This document shows positions 1 through 6,978 of a DNA stretch of 39,094 nt, in pieces. Where the stretch lies: NCBI GenBank assembly GCA_910578985.1, contig CAJTSF010000023.1, forward strand, positions 1 through 39,094. The letters are read 5' to 3'. Under the pieces are notes generated by a model. That model ran no database searches, was not told the origin of the DNA, and saw only the letters and a program-made list of their open reading frames with translations. Each line of letters starts with the position of its first letter. The stretch's first letter is position 1. The position numbers and the translations under genes are program-made. The DNA comes from an uncultured Odoribacter sp. Lineage in GTDB: Bacteria > Bacteroidota > Bacteroidia > Bacteroidales > Marinifilaceae.

Positions 1-2
1 TC

Positions 3-287
3 GAGGGAGGAGTATGCCTCAAGCAATACCAGAACGAGTTCCAGACGGACGCCATGATATCACTCTACATGAACCACCATACCCAGAAAGAGAAGCTACA
101 GCTGTCGGTCATCGGAAGGACCATCGGAGAAATAGGATGCCTCGCGGGCATCAAGCTCATGAACGAACTCAAAATACTATGCTGCTACGACTACAATTTC
201 AAGGCGTGGAAAAACAATGCAAAAGGAACATGCGAGGTCATCATCACCTACTCCATTCCGCAGAAAAAGTGCGTGTTCGTTCGGTAA
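3..287 (+). CDS. Unknown protein, C-terminal fragment (5' end outside window)
   Basis: The frame is open from the first complete codon of the window to the TAA at 285-287, giving 94 residues with no stop, so the gene very likely begins upstream. The first internal ATG is at 54, but the reading before it (GGVCLKQYQNEFQTDA) looks like ordinary protein, so I do not place the start there. The tail has many Lys, Cys and Tyr residues and no membrane segment. I do not recognise the family. It lies at the edge of a repeat-rich accessory stretch and may belong to a mobile or variable locus outside the window; that is only positional inference. Confidence 0.5.
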   Translation, partial: EGGVCLKQYQNEFQTDAMISLYMNHHTQKEKLQLSVIGRTIGEIGCLAGIKLMNELKILCCYDYNFKAWKNNAKGTCEVIITYSIPQKKCVFVR

Positions 288-295
288 ATACAAAA

Positions 296-523
296 TTATT
301 TTCCCGCTCGACGCGCCTCTTTTTTATCTTGCCTATGGAAATAAATCACGCTAACAATCGCAATCGCAGATACCAAACCAAACATAATTAACGCTCCCAT
401 ATTATTCCCTTTCCTTTTTCCTCGTACAAGCCAAAGACCTGTCCAAAGTGTTACTATTATAGCCAATGAACCTCCCGTATATATCACCCATTTTTGTTCC
501 ACATCACCAAATATGGAAGTCAA
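296..523 (-). CDS. Small membrane protein with two predicted helices, unknown function
   Basis: A 75-residue frame opens with TTG at 523. An in-frame TAA lies only 18 bases further upstream, so no ATG start is available and the start is uncertain. Two hydrophobic stretches are visible, roughly residues 13-33 (VIYTGGSLAIIVTLWTGLWL) and 43-62 (GALIMFGLVSAIAIVSVIYF). They are separated by a basic loop (RGKRKG), and the tail is basic and charged, as expected of a small inner-membrane protein. On the minus strand TACTTTTG, a fit to the Bacteroides -7 element, lies about 20 bases before the start, leaving almost no leader. Family unknown. Hydrophobicity makes coding more likely than chance, but the TTG start keeps confidence moderate. 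Confidence 0.4.
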   Translation of the reverse strand: MTSIFGDVEQKWVIYTGGSLAIIVTLWTGLWLVRGKRKGNNMGALIMFGLVSAIAIVSVIYFHRQDKKEARRAGK

Positions 524-654
524 TATTACTGCTATTCCATATTACAAAAGTATAGAATATTTTCTTATCTTGTTTATACCCAATAGAAATATTACAAACC
601 CTAATCCACCCCCAATGAACTCCCATTCAAGTCATAGGCACGGCTAAGGTCGGG

Positions 655-740
655 GTATGCTTCCGGTAAGGTTACGCTATTGGAGCATACGGTAACCTTA
701 CCGGAACCTTACTGTAACCTTACCGGAGCCTACCGGTTGA
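655..740. repeat. Nested inverted repeats plus direct repeats (TTCCGGTAAGGTTAC family)
   Basis: TTCCGGTAAGGTTAC at 661-675 is matched by its exact reverse complement GTAACCTTACCGGAA at 692-706, a 15-base stem with a 16-base loop. GTAACCTTACCGGA recurs directly at 714-727, 22 bases after the first copy, and a decayed partial copy CCTACCGG follows. A smaller pair, GTATGC at 655-660 and GCATAC at 685-690, is interleaved with the large stem. No gene overlaps it. The pattern suits a protein-binding array (operator, iterons or a transfer/recombination site) or an RNA structure. The sequence alone does not decide which. Confidence 0.8.
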
Positions 741-817
741 ATAGGAGTTTATAGGGCGTTTATCAGGCATTTGCCCGAATGTTTCTATATTTATTTTCAA
801 CCGACCCATTGGGAACG

Positions 818-854
818 TTTGTGGTGTGACAAAATTGTTTTGCATTTGTGGTGT
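818..854 (+). repeat. 10-base direct repeat TTTGTGGTGT
   Basis: TTTGTGGTGT occurs at 818-827 and 845-854, a 27-base period, immediately before the weak 826/856 frame. Possible paired regulator site; chance is not excluded. Confidence 0.4.
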
Positions 855-1069
855 CATGGCGACGCAAGTTGCCGTGACGTACATATTGAAGCGTTTTTGT
901 TTAGTCCTTTGTAAAGAAATCGCCAATTTCAAAACATCTGAGGACGAACATTACAAACGTTCGCTTTCCGTATATGCGATTCATGCCATATACCGGTTGA
1001 GCGTGGGTCGGTTGTATTGTTTATTCAGATGTGGGCGTTTGGCGATGCCTTTTGCAAGATAAACAGACA

Positions 1070-1196
1070 GATTCCACGCTTCTTGCATTTTATAAACCTG
1101 CCTCGTCCGGGAATCTGAGGGCAAAGAAAAATTTATTTATGGACAAATATCTGTTACCACCGTAAGATTCCACGCGGAATATGTGTTAAAACACAT
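1070..1196. repeat. GATTCCACGC repeat pair and adjacent perfect palindrome
   Basis: GATTCCACGC is found at 1070-1079 and again at 1166-1175. Just after the second copy, ATGTGTTAAAACACAT (1181-1196) is a perfect 16-base palindrome about 50 bases upstream of the broken secreted-protein gene. It could be an operator for that gene or a weak hairpin; no U-tract follows it, so a terminator is unlikely. Confidence 0.4.
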
Positions 1197-1246
1197 GAGA
1201 TCGAAAACAATTGTTCAAATCATTATTTAAACTAAATTGAAAAAGT

Positions 1247-1668
1247 ATGAGAGTATACCTAGTAGTTTTCTTTGTTATGATTACAATAGGGGTGAATTGT
1301 AATGCCCAAACAGAAAAGGGATTAAAAACGTTTTGTTCACAATAATCCATAGTTGGAATAAAAGTAATTTAGCGCAATACATCAAGGTTAAAATAGAGTA
1401 CCAAATGATATTCATCGCAACAGACGAAGTACTTTTTCATCGGACAGGAGATATTACGGTAAGCACATCGGTAAACACAGGCAATGCAATTACAGATATG
1501 GTCGCCAGCATTGTGGTTACTGCGCTTTCTAAGGAAATCATTGCAGGACAGCGATGCAATCTGTACACTTTCAGTGATTTGCCTGCAGGGAAATACCATT
1601 CTTCTTTCGGTCAGGACGGAGAGAAAAAGGCACAGCCCAAAGTATTCAAAGCAACCGTAAAGCAGTGA
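1247..1668 (+). pseudogene. Small secreted protein, reading frame broken near 1324-1330
   Basis: ATG at 1247 opens a clear signal peptide (MRVYLVVFFVMITIGVNCNA followed by QTEKGLK), preceded by an A-rich GAAAAAGT leader. The frame stops at TAA 1343-1345 after 32 codons. A second frame runs through the same place (GTTTTGTTCACAATAATCC) and continues without a stop to TGA 1666-1668. It reads about 110 residues, including YIKVKIEYQMIFIATDEVL, with no acceptable start of its own beyond a TTG at 1333. The two halves join naturally if the AAAAA run at 1324-1328 has changed length. So this is either a frameshifted pseudogene, phase-variable slippage or a sequencing error. The joined product would be about 138 residues, exported, of unknown family. 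Confidence 0.6.
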
Positions 1669-1727
1669 TGAGATTTTGACAGTGAGTTTATTATCTGCTG
1701 TTTCAACGAAACGGATGCCACCTATTA

Positions 1728-3713
1728 TCATTCATAAAGCAGCGCCTGCGGTTTGGCGACGCGGTAGTCATAGAACTTGCCGCGGAGGTTGTCGGAGAGG
1801 ATGGTTTGCATGCGCCGGCCGTCGGAGGGGATGACGGGGTAGAAAGTGAAGCGGAAGGCGATGTTGCGGATAATCAGGTTGTCATTGCGCAGGTTTATGG
1901 CAACGCCTACCCCCCAATAAGGGCGGGTGCGGAAAAGGCGCCGGTCGTCGGGTGCCAGCAGTCCGGCATCGACAAAGGCGGACAGGGAGGTGCGGAAGCC
2001 TTTTTTGATGAAGGGCAGGAAAGCGGTGGCGGCAAGGGAAAGGGCAAGTTTCTGGCTGCCGCGAAGGGTGTCGGAGGAGAAACCGCGGATGTCACGGTCT
2101 TCCATGTAAAGGTGGTCGGCAGGGTAACGGCGGATACCGCGGATGTAACGCGCATCGTTGTAAAAACGGCAACGCAGGCTTCCCACGGAGAAAAGGGGAC
2201 TGATGTGCTGGGCGCCGAGTTCCAGCATGCCGCGTTCGAAACGGCGCACATTCACGTAAGAACCCAATGCGGCACGGAAAGCATAGTAGCGTTCCGTATT
2301 GCGGTTGAAGTGAGAATAGCGCATTTCACCGGAGAGGTAAGCGTAATCGCTGTATTCGCTCCATTCGAATCCACCCGTCAAGCCCAGATACAAACCGGTC
2401 GGGATGTCTTCGGTACGCCCGAAGTCGTAAATCAGGTTGGCTTTGTAGTATTTCAGTTTCGTGTAGACCAAAGAATAAAAGGTGTTGATGCGGTTGTAAT
2501 ACAAATGGTTGGTGTCCCCGCTGACAAGAGGGCGGTTGTTGAAAAACGTGGTGAAAAAACGTCCCGCGAGATACAAGTTGCGGTTGTACCCGGCAAAAGC
2601 CCTCCGCCGGAAAGAGTATCCCAGCCACACGTCCTGGAAATGATAATTGAAAAGTTCCGTGAGGCGGCTCATGTTGCGGTCGGGCAGGTCGTCGGAATAA
2701 TAGACCCGTCCCGCCGCGACTCCCCCCGCCCACCTCATCCTGGCGGTGAGGAAACGGCGCTCCAAATCCACACGCAGCTGCTTCTCGCGGTAGTCGTTGC
2801 GGTAATATCCCCGGATATCGATATGCGTGCCCCAAAGATTACCCGCCTTGTATTCGAGGATATTGCCGCACTTCTTTTCCTCGGTGCCCCGGTAGCTGAA
2901 TTCATAGTGAATGAGATGCCCGAGCTTGAAAAAGTTCTTATTGCTGACCCCTATTTTAAAAGAATGGAGGAAATTAGTCTCCACGGAACCTCCCCAAGAG
3001 AGTTCATCCTTGCAGATGACCGTCACCCGGACGGCATCGGGTTGATCCGCGACGGGAGTGACTTCGATAACCGCATCATCGATGTAATCAAGGTCGCGCA
3101 AAAGGATTTCATTCTGCACCAATTCGAAAGGGACCACCGAGGAGCCTTTGCGAAACGTGAGCTGCCGCCGGATGACGCTTTCCGCCGTCCCCATGTGGGT
3201 CTTATTGACCACCTCTTTCCACCAGTTGATATCGTTTCTCAAAGCGGTCGTATCGTAGACACTGGTGCCGTAAGGCGGCAGGACGATGATGCGAATCTCC
3301 CCGATGCGTTTCCCCTCAAATGCCCGGAAACGCTCCTCGCTGTTCTGGGTATGCACGACCTTCAATTTCCCGGAAGGAGGATGGATGAAAAAGAGCTTGT
3401 ATAATTCCCGGGTGAGTTTCTTCCGATAGGCAAACTGCTTGATTTTCGTATATTCAAAACGTAATGTGTCCAAAATCAAGCTGTCGGGCAACACTGCCAA
3501 AGGAGGTTTGCGGGAAATGACCTGCGACTCGATGGGAATCAACCCATACTTGTCCCAAGCCCTATGAATGGAAACGGGAGGTTCCCGCCATGCAGGCAGG
3601 CTGTCGGGGGGCGCGGCAAACACTCCTCCCGCCATCGATAAGCACAGGAACAAAAGGCAGGTTCCTACTCGTCGGGAGAAACCACTTTGGCTTTCAAGCC
3701 TTCCGATATCCAT
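1728..3713 (-). CDS. Omp85-superfamily (BamA/TamA-like) outer-membrane protein
   Basis: 661 residues. An N-terminal export signal is visible (basic RRVGTC, hydrophobic LLFLCLSMAGGVFA to about residue 34). Residues about 134-235 look like POTRA-type alpha/beta sequence (GKRIGEIRIIVLPPYGT, then QLTFRKGSSVVPFELVQNE and a VTP..DAVRVTVIC strand). From about 240 the protein is alternating aromatic beta-barrel sequence, with IRGF at 542-545, the conserved loop-6 motif of Omp85 barrels, and a C-terminal strand region. It is shorter than BamA (about 800-900 residues, five POTRAs), so it is an accessory family member with one or two POTRAs rather than BamA itself. The ATG at 3713 overlaps the upstream apbE-like gene by 49 bases, implying translational coupling. 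Cargo unknown; outer-membrane insertion or secretion is the family role. Confidence 0.8.
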   Translation of the reverse strand: MDIGRLESQSGFSRRVGTCLLFLCLSMAGGVFAAPPDSLPAWREPPVSIHRAWDKYGLIPIESQVISRKPPLAVLPDSLILDTLRFEYTKIKQFAYRKKLTRELYKLFFIHPPSGKLKVVHTQNSEERFRAFEGKRIGEIRIIVLPPYGTSVYDTTALRNDINWWKEVVNKTHMGTAESVIRRQLTFRKGSSVVPFELVQNEILLRDLDYIDDAVIEVTPVADQPDAVRVTVICKDELSWGGSVETNFLHSFKIGVSNKNFFKLGHLIHYEFSYRGTEEKKCGNILEYKAGNLWGTHIDIRGYYRNDYREKQLRVDLERRFLTARMRWAGGVAAGRVYYSDDLPDRNMSRLTELFNYHFQDVWLGYSFRRRAFAGYNRNLYLAGRFFTTFFNNRPLVSGDTNHLYYNRINTFYSLVYTKLKYYKANLIYDFGRTEDIPTGLYLGLTGGFEWSEYSDYAYLSGEMRYSHFNRNTERYYAFRAALGSYVNVRRFERGMLELGAQHISPLFSVGSLRCRFYNDARYIRGIRRYPADHLYMEDRDIRGFSSDTLRGSQKLALSLAATAFLPFIKKGFRTSLSAFVDAGLLAPDDRRLFRTRPYWGVGVAINLRNDNLIIRNIAFRFTFYPVIPSDGRRMQTILSDNLRGKFYDYRVAKPQALLYE

Positions 3714-4678
3714 GTTTTCAAACTTCCGTTTTCTTCATATATGAGGCACCCTTCCAAACCGGGATTCTTCTCAATCAAGCGTTTCGCCCGTTCCGCTCCG
3801 GTCACCATGAACGCCGTAGCGTAAGCATCCGCCGCCATGCAGGAAGAGGCATACACGGAAGCACTCAGGATATCGGTCTGCACGGGATAACCGGTCAGAG
3901 GATGAATAGTGTGGGCGTATTTCCTGCCTTCATGCAGGTAGAAGTTCCGGTAATTGCCGGAGGTTGCCAACGCACCTTCCGTCATTTTCAGTATCATCTG
4001 CAATTCACGGGACTGTGCCGCAGGGTCGTCTTCCGGGCGGTCGATTCCGATGCGCCAAGGCTTCCGGCGGTCATTCATGCCCTTTACCCTCACCTCCCCG
4101 CCGATTTCCACCATATAGGACTGCACCCCATGACGCTCCAGACATTCCGCGACCAAATCGACGCCCAGCCCCTTGGCAATGGAGCCGGCATCCCATTGCA
4201 TTCCGGAAATCCGACAAACCAGCTTTTCTTCTTGCAGTTGCGCCTTGCTCATCCCGACCAGACGGCGGAGGGAATCGATACGCGCCGAATCGGGCAAGCG
4301 TTCCTCCCCGGGACCGAACCCCCAGGCATTGACCAAGGGGGCAATGGTAATATCGTAAGCCCCGTCAGTCTCCCAATAAACCTTTTGAGCCTGCCGGAAT
4401 ACTCGCCGGAAAAGCGTATCGGTGTCATCGCTCTCCCCGCGGTTGATGCGGGAAAGCACGGAAGATGGATTAAAGAGGGAGAGCGAAGCGTCCACCCGTT
4501 TCATCTCATGGCTCAACTCGCGCGTGATGTCTTCCGTATGACGGTATTTGATGTGATAATACGTGCCGTAAATCTCCCCCCGTACATCCACGTTGAACGC
4601 TTCCCGGGCACAAGCCGTCAGGAAGACACTGCAAAGGCAAAAAGCCAAATAAAAAAAGCCGCTTTTCCGATTTCTCAT
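3665..4678 (-). CDS. apbE: ApbE-family FMN transferase, lipoprotein
   Basis: 337 residues. A lipoprotein signal ends at LTAC with the acylated Cys at residue 23. ApbE family signatures follow in order: GTYYHIKY, DASLSLFNPSSVLSRIN, ITIAPLVNAWGFGP, WDAGSIAKGLGVDL, VEIGGEVRVKG, ALATSGNYRNFY, HTIHPLTGYPV, and the C-terminal metal-binding region SCMAADAYATAFMVTG. ApbE proteins use FAD and Mg2+ to attach FMN covalently to Thr/Ser of exported or membrane flavoproteins such as NqrB/NqrC and RnfG/RnfD, on the outer face of the inner membrane. No such target is encoded in the window. The gene sits 21 bases after the patatin-Omp85 gene and overlaps the second Omp85 gene, so all three are probably co-transcribed. 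Function by family is secure; the link to the neighbours is inference. Confidence 0.9.
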   Translation of the reverse strand: MRNRKSGFFYLAFCLCSVFLTACAREAFNVDVRGEIYGTYYHIKYRHTEDITRELSHEMKRVDASLSLFNPSSVLSRINRGESDDTDTLFRRVFRQAQKVYWETDGAYDITIAPLVNAWGFGPGEERLPDSARIDSLRRLVGMSKAQLQEEKLVCRISGMQWDAGSIAKGLGVDLVAECLERHGVQSYMVEIGGEVRVKGMNDRRKPWRIGIDRPEDDPAAQSRELQMILKMTEGALATSGNYRNFYLHEGRKYAHTIHPLTGYPVQTDILSASVYASSCMAADAYATAFMVTGAERAKRLIEKNPGLEGCLIYEENGSLKTWISEGLKAKVVSPDE

Positions 4679-4699
4679 CTTGTTGTTGTCATGATGTGA

Positions 4700-6892
4700 T
4701 TAAAAATAATAACCCAAGGTAAAATAAGCGCCCAGTTTCCTGTTCCGGTTGGAGGCATCCAAAGTCACGCCGATAGGTCCCACAAGGCTGTCGTAAGAGT
4801 AAATCAACGCACCTCCCCAAATATTCTCCCCTTTCAATATATCCCAAAAAGTATTGGCATGCTTGGCATAGTTGCCGACCAGGGTCACGTAATGCTTCCT
4901 CCACAAACGCTGGCGCGCGGCAAGTCGCAGCACCACCAAGGAATTTTCGAACAACTCCATTTTATGAATCCCGTAAAACGGCAACTGCTGGTTCAGGTAG
5001 CGCCCCGCCACCTCTCCGCCCATGCAGTTCAGGTAAGGCGTTGCGATGGGTTGTCCCATCAGCACCCGCCCGTAGAAGGCAGGCAAGAGGCACATGCGGT
5101 TCGTCAGTCTGACCACCGACTGGAAGTCCATGCTGAGTGCCGAAAAAGGCGCCGTACCGTCAAAGGTGAGCATATTGTCCGTGTAGAGGCTGTATTCCGC
5201 CTTGAAAGAGATACCTTTGCTCGGATAATAACGCTGGTCGAAAGTCTCGTACTGCGTGGAAGCGTAATAACTGAAAAAGCGGTTGTAGGGAGCGTAAGAA
5301 AGCAGATAGTCCGCATCGTACAACAAGGACTTGACCGCCACATGCTCGTAGCGCAAGGCAAGCAGGAATTTAAAGTTCTTCAGGTAAATATCCGAATAGT
5401 TCAACTCCACCCGGTGAAACCCGAAAGTGACGTTGTCCACACGCTTGCCCCGGTTATAAAGGTTGATATCGTTGTAACGATAGGAATAGGAAGCGCCCAG
5501 TTTCCGCAGGAAAGTACTGCCGAACGAATAATCCACCTGCACATAAGGATTCTTGCTCAAGCGCCCGGTGAGGGATATGCGCGAACCGCGCAAGGCGCTG
5601 TGGACAAAGGTGGTGTTCAGCAGGATAGACGCCATCTCTTCCGAGTCGAAACGGAAACCGAAGTTCAAGGACCCCACGGGTTTCTCCTGCAAAAACAGGG
5701 TGAGCGTGTAAGGCTCGGAACCGTTGATGGCATAGTTCACTTTGGTAAAAGCACCGGTGCCGTACAAAAAAGAGAGGGAACGCTGCAAATCCCCCAAAGT
5801 CATGGAGGAATACTCCCGGATACGCAACTGCCGTTTCCACCAATCCTCGTTCTTGTTCTGCATGCCGACCACCACAATCTTGCCGACCATGAGGGTGTCG
5901 TTCTCCGAGAATTTAGGTTTCAGATGGGGCGACTCGTCCTCATCTTCCGCCAACCCGATGCTCTTTTTCAAGGCGATAATCTTATCCCAATTGGCACGGG
6001 CTACCCGTTCGCCGCGCAGAATCATGGTGTCTATCGCCTCGGGCGTAAAACTGGCGGCGGAATAGCCTTTCAACTCCGGATTCATGTACAAATCGACCGC
6101 CTCCTTGTTCTTCTGGTAGTTCCGCATGCCCATGAAAGAGGTCAATTGGTCCACCAGTCCCATCAGGCTTTCCAAGCCGTTCATGTCCTTCAAACCGGTG
6201 CTCAAATCCACACCGATGGTCACGTCCGCCCCCATCTCCTCGGCAACGTCCACCGGGAAATTATTGGAAACCCCGCCGTCCACCAACACCATGCTGTCCG
6301 CCACCACCGGAGCGAACACCCCGGGTATCGCCATGCTGGCACGCATGGCAAGCGCCAGCATTCCCCGGTCCATCACATAATCATTCCCGCTCACCATATC
6401 CGCCGCAACACAGGCAAACGGGATAGGCAGGGAGCGGAATGAAATGGAATCATGGTATCCCAGCGTCAAATCGCAAAACAGGTTGTAGATATTGTTTCCC
6501 GCCACCAGCCCCGCCGGAATCGCCAGTTTCTGGTCCCGTGAAAAAGAGAAAGAAAGCAGGTATTTCTCGGTCAGTTCCTTGCCGTAAAAAGAAAGCTCGT
6601 CATGATTCACCTTGTCCCCCAGCAAATACGACCAGTTCTGCACCCTCACCAGACTGTCCAGTTCCTTGGCGCTATACCCCACCGCATACAATCCCCCCAC
6701 AATGGCACCCATACTGGTTCCGGCAATGTAATCAATCGGAATACCCGCCTCCTCCAACACTTTCAATACCCCGATATGTGCCACGCCCTTCGCCCCGCCG
6801 CCACTCAACACAAGCCCCACTTTCTTGCGCTGCCCGAATGATTGAGAGGACAGTAACAAAAGCAACAATAAAAAGATACCGACCTTACGCAT
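4700..6892 (-). CDS. Patatin-like phospholipase fused to POTRA and Omp85 barrel (PlpD-like)
   Basis: 730 residues from ATG 6892, chosen because the signal peptide begins there (MRKVGIFLLLLLLLSSQSFGQ) and AGGA lies 4 bases before it; ATG 6904 is an alternative. The patatin domain (about 23-225) has the oxyanion glycine loop GGGAKG (31-36), nucleophile Ser60 in GTSMG and Asp205 in DGG, so the Ser-Asp dyad is complete. A POTRA-like segment follows (KIVVVGMQNKNEDWW to KVNYAI, roughly 340-420), then a 16-strand-type barrel to the C-terminal FTLGYYF. This is the architecture of type Vd autotransporters (PlpD of Pseudomonas), where the barrel holds or exports the lipase. In Bacteroidota such proteins are common and their substrates are largely unknown. 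First gene of the ApbE/Omp85 operon. Confidence 0.9.
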   Translation of the reverse strand: MRKVGIFLLLLLLLSSQSFGQRKKVGLVLSGGGAKGVAHIGVLKVLEEAGIPIDYIAGTSMGAIVGGLYAVGYSAKELDSLVRVQNWSYLLGDKVNHDELSFYGKELTEKYLLSFSFSRDQKLAIPAGLVAGNNIYNLFCDLTLGYHDSISFRSLPIPFACVAADMVSGNDYVMDRGMLALAMRASMAIPGVFAPVVADSMVLVDGGVSNNFPVDVAEEMGADVTIGVDLSTGLKDMNGLESLMGLVDQLTSFMGMRNYQKNKEAVDLYMNPELKGYSAASFTPEAIDTMILRGERVARANWDKIIALKKSIGLAEDEDESPHLKPKFSENDTLMVGKIVVVGMQNKNEDWWKRQLRIREYSSMTLGDLQRSLSFLYGTGAFTKVNYAINGSEPYTLTLFLQEKPVGSLNFGFRFDSEEMASILLNTTFVHSALRGSRISLTGRLSKNPYVQVDYSFGSTFLRKLGASYSYRYNDINLYNRGKRVDNVTFGFHRVELNYSDIYLKNFKFLLALRYEHVAVKSLLYDADYLLSYAPYNRFFSYYASTQYETFDQRYYPSKGISFKAEYSLYTDNMLTFDGTAPFSALSMDFQSVVRLTNRMCLLPAFYGRVLMGQPIATPYLNCMGGEVAGRYLNQQLPFYGIHKMELFENSLVVLRLAARQRLWRKHYVTLVGNYAKHANTFWDILKGENIWGGALIYSYDSLVGPIGVTLDASNRNRKLGAYFTLGYYF

Positions 6893-6925
6893 TGCATCCT
6901 GCATTTTAATATCATAAACCACGTA

Positions 6926-6933
6926 CAAAACTA
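6926..6933 (-). promoter_or_regulatory. Candidate -7 element for the patatin-Omp85 operon
   Basis: On the minus strand TAGTTTTG fits TAnnTTTG and lies about 34 bases before the ATG at 6892. No good -33 TTTG is seen at the right distance. It sits about 15 bases from the opposing element at 6948-6955, so the two promoters share DNA. Confidence 0.5.
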
Positions 6934-6947
6934 TGAAAATTATTCCG

Positions 6948-6955
6948 TATTTTTG
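6948..6955 (+). promoter_or_regulatory. Candidate -7 element for the response regulator
   Basis: TATTTTTG fits TAnnTTTG and lies 23 bases before the ATG at 6979. A start of transcription a few bases downstream would leave a leader of about 17 bases. It excludes the longer GTG start at 6955, which lies inside the promoter element. Confidence 0.5.
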
Positions 6956-6978
6956 TGGGGTTAATAAAAAAAGCGGAT

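Larger units (their letters stand above)
524..1246. other. Long stretch without a convincing gene; repeat-rich
   Basis: About 720 bases hold no frame I trust. They contain the 655-740 inverted/direct repeat cluster, a 10-base direct repeat TTTGTGGTGT at 818-827 and 845-854, a second ACCGGTTGA at 992-1000 (first at 732-740), a repeated GATTCCACGC at 1070-1079 and 1166-1175, and a palindrome at 1181-1196. A 78-codon frame (826-1062, GTG start, or ATG at 856) exists, but it is Cys/Arg-rich and lacks a ribosome-binding site. I leave it as a weak candidate. Confidence 0.5.

Noticed and set aside
826..1062. 78-codon frame with GTG start
   Set aside because: No ribosome-binding site, Cys/Arg-rich, overlaps a repeat zone; kept only as a weak lead in the findings.
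1700..1712. GTTTC-AAC-GAAAC hairpin as a terminator between convergent genes
   Set aside because: The stem is only 5 bases and no U-tract follows on either strand.
1806..3404. Long plus-strand open frame (532 codons) opposite the Omp85 gene
   Set aside because: It is the antisense of a GC-rich real gene; composition is Val/Gly/Ala/Glu-heavy without domains, while the minus strand has a signal peptide and barrel.
4859..6442. 527-codon plus-strand frame opposite the patatin-Omp85 gene
   Set aside because: His/Gln/Val-rich antisense frame; the minus strand carries complete catalytic motifs.
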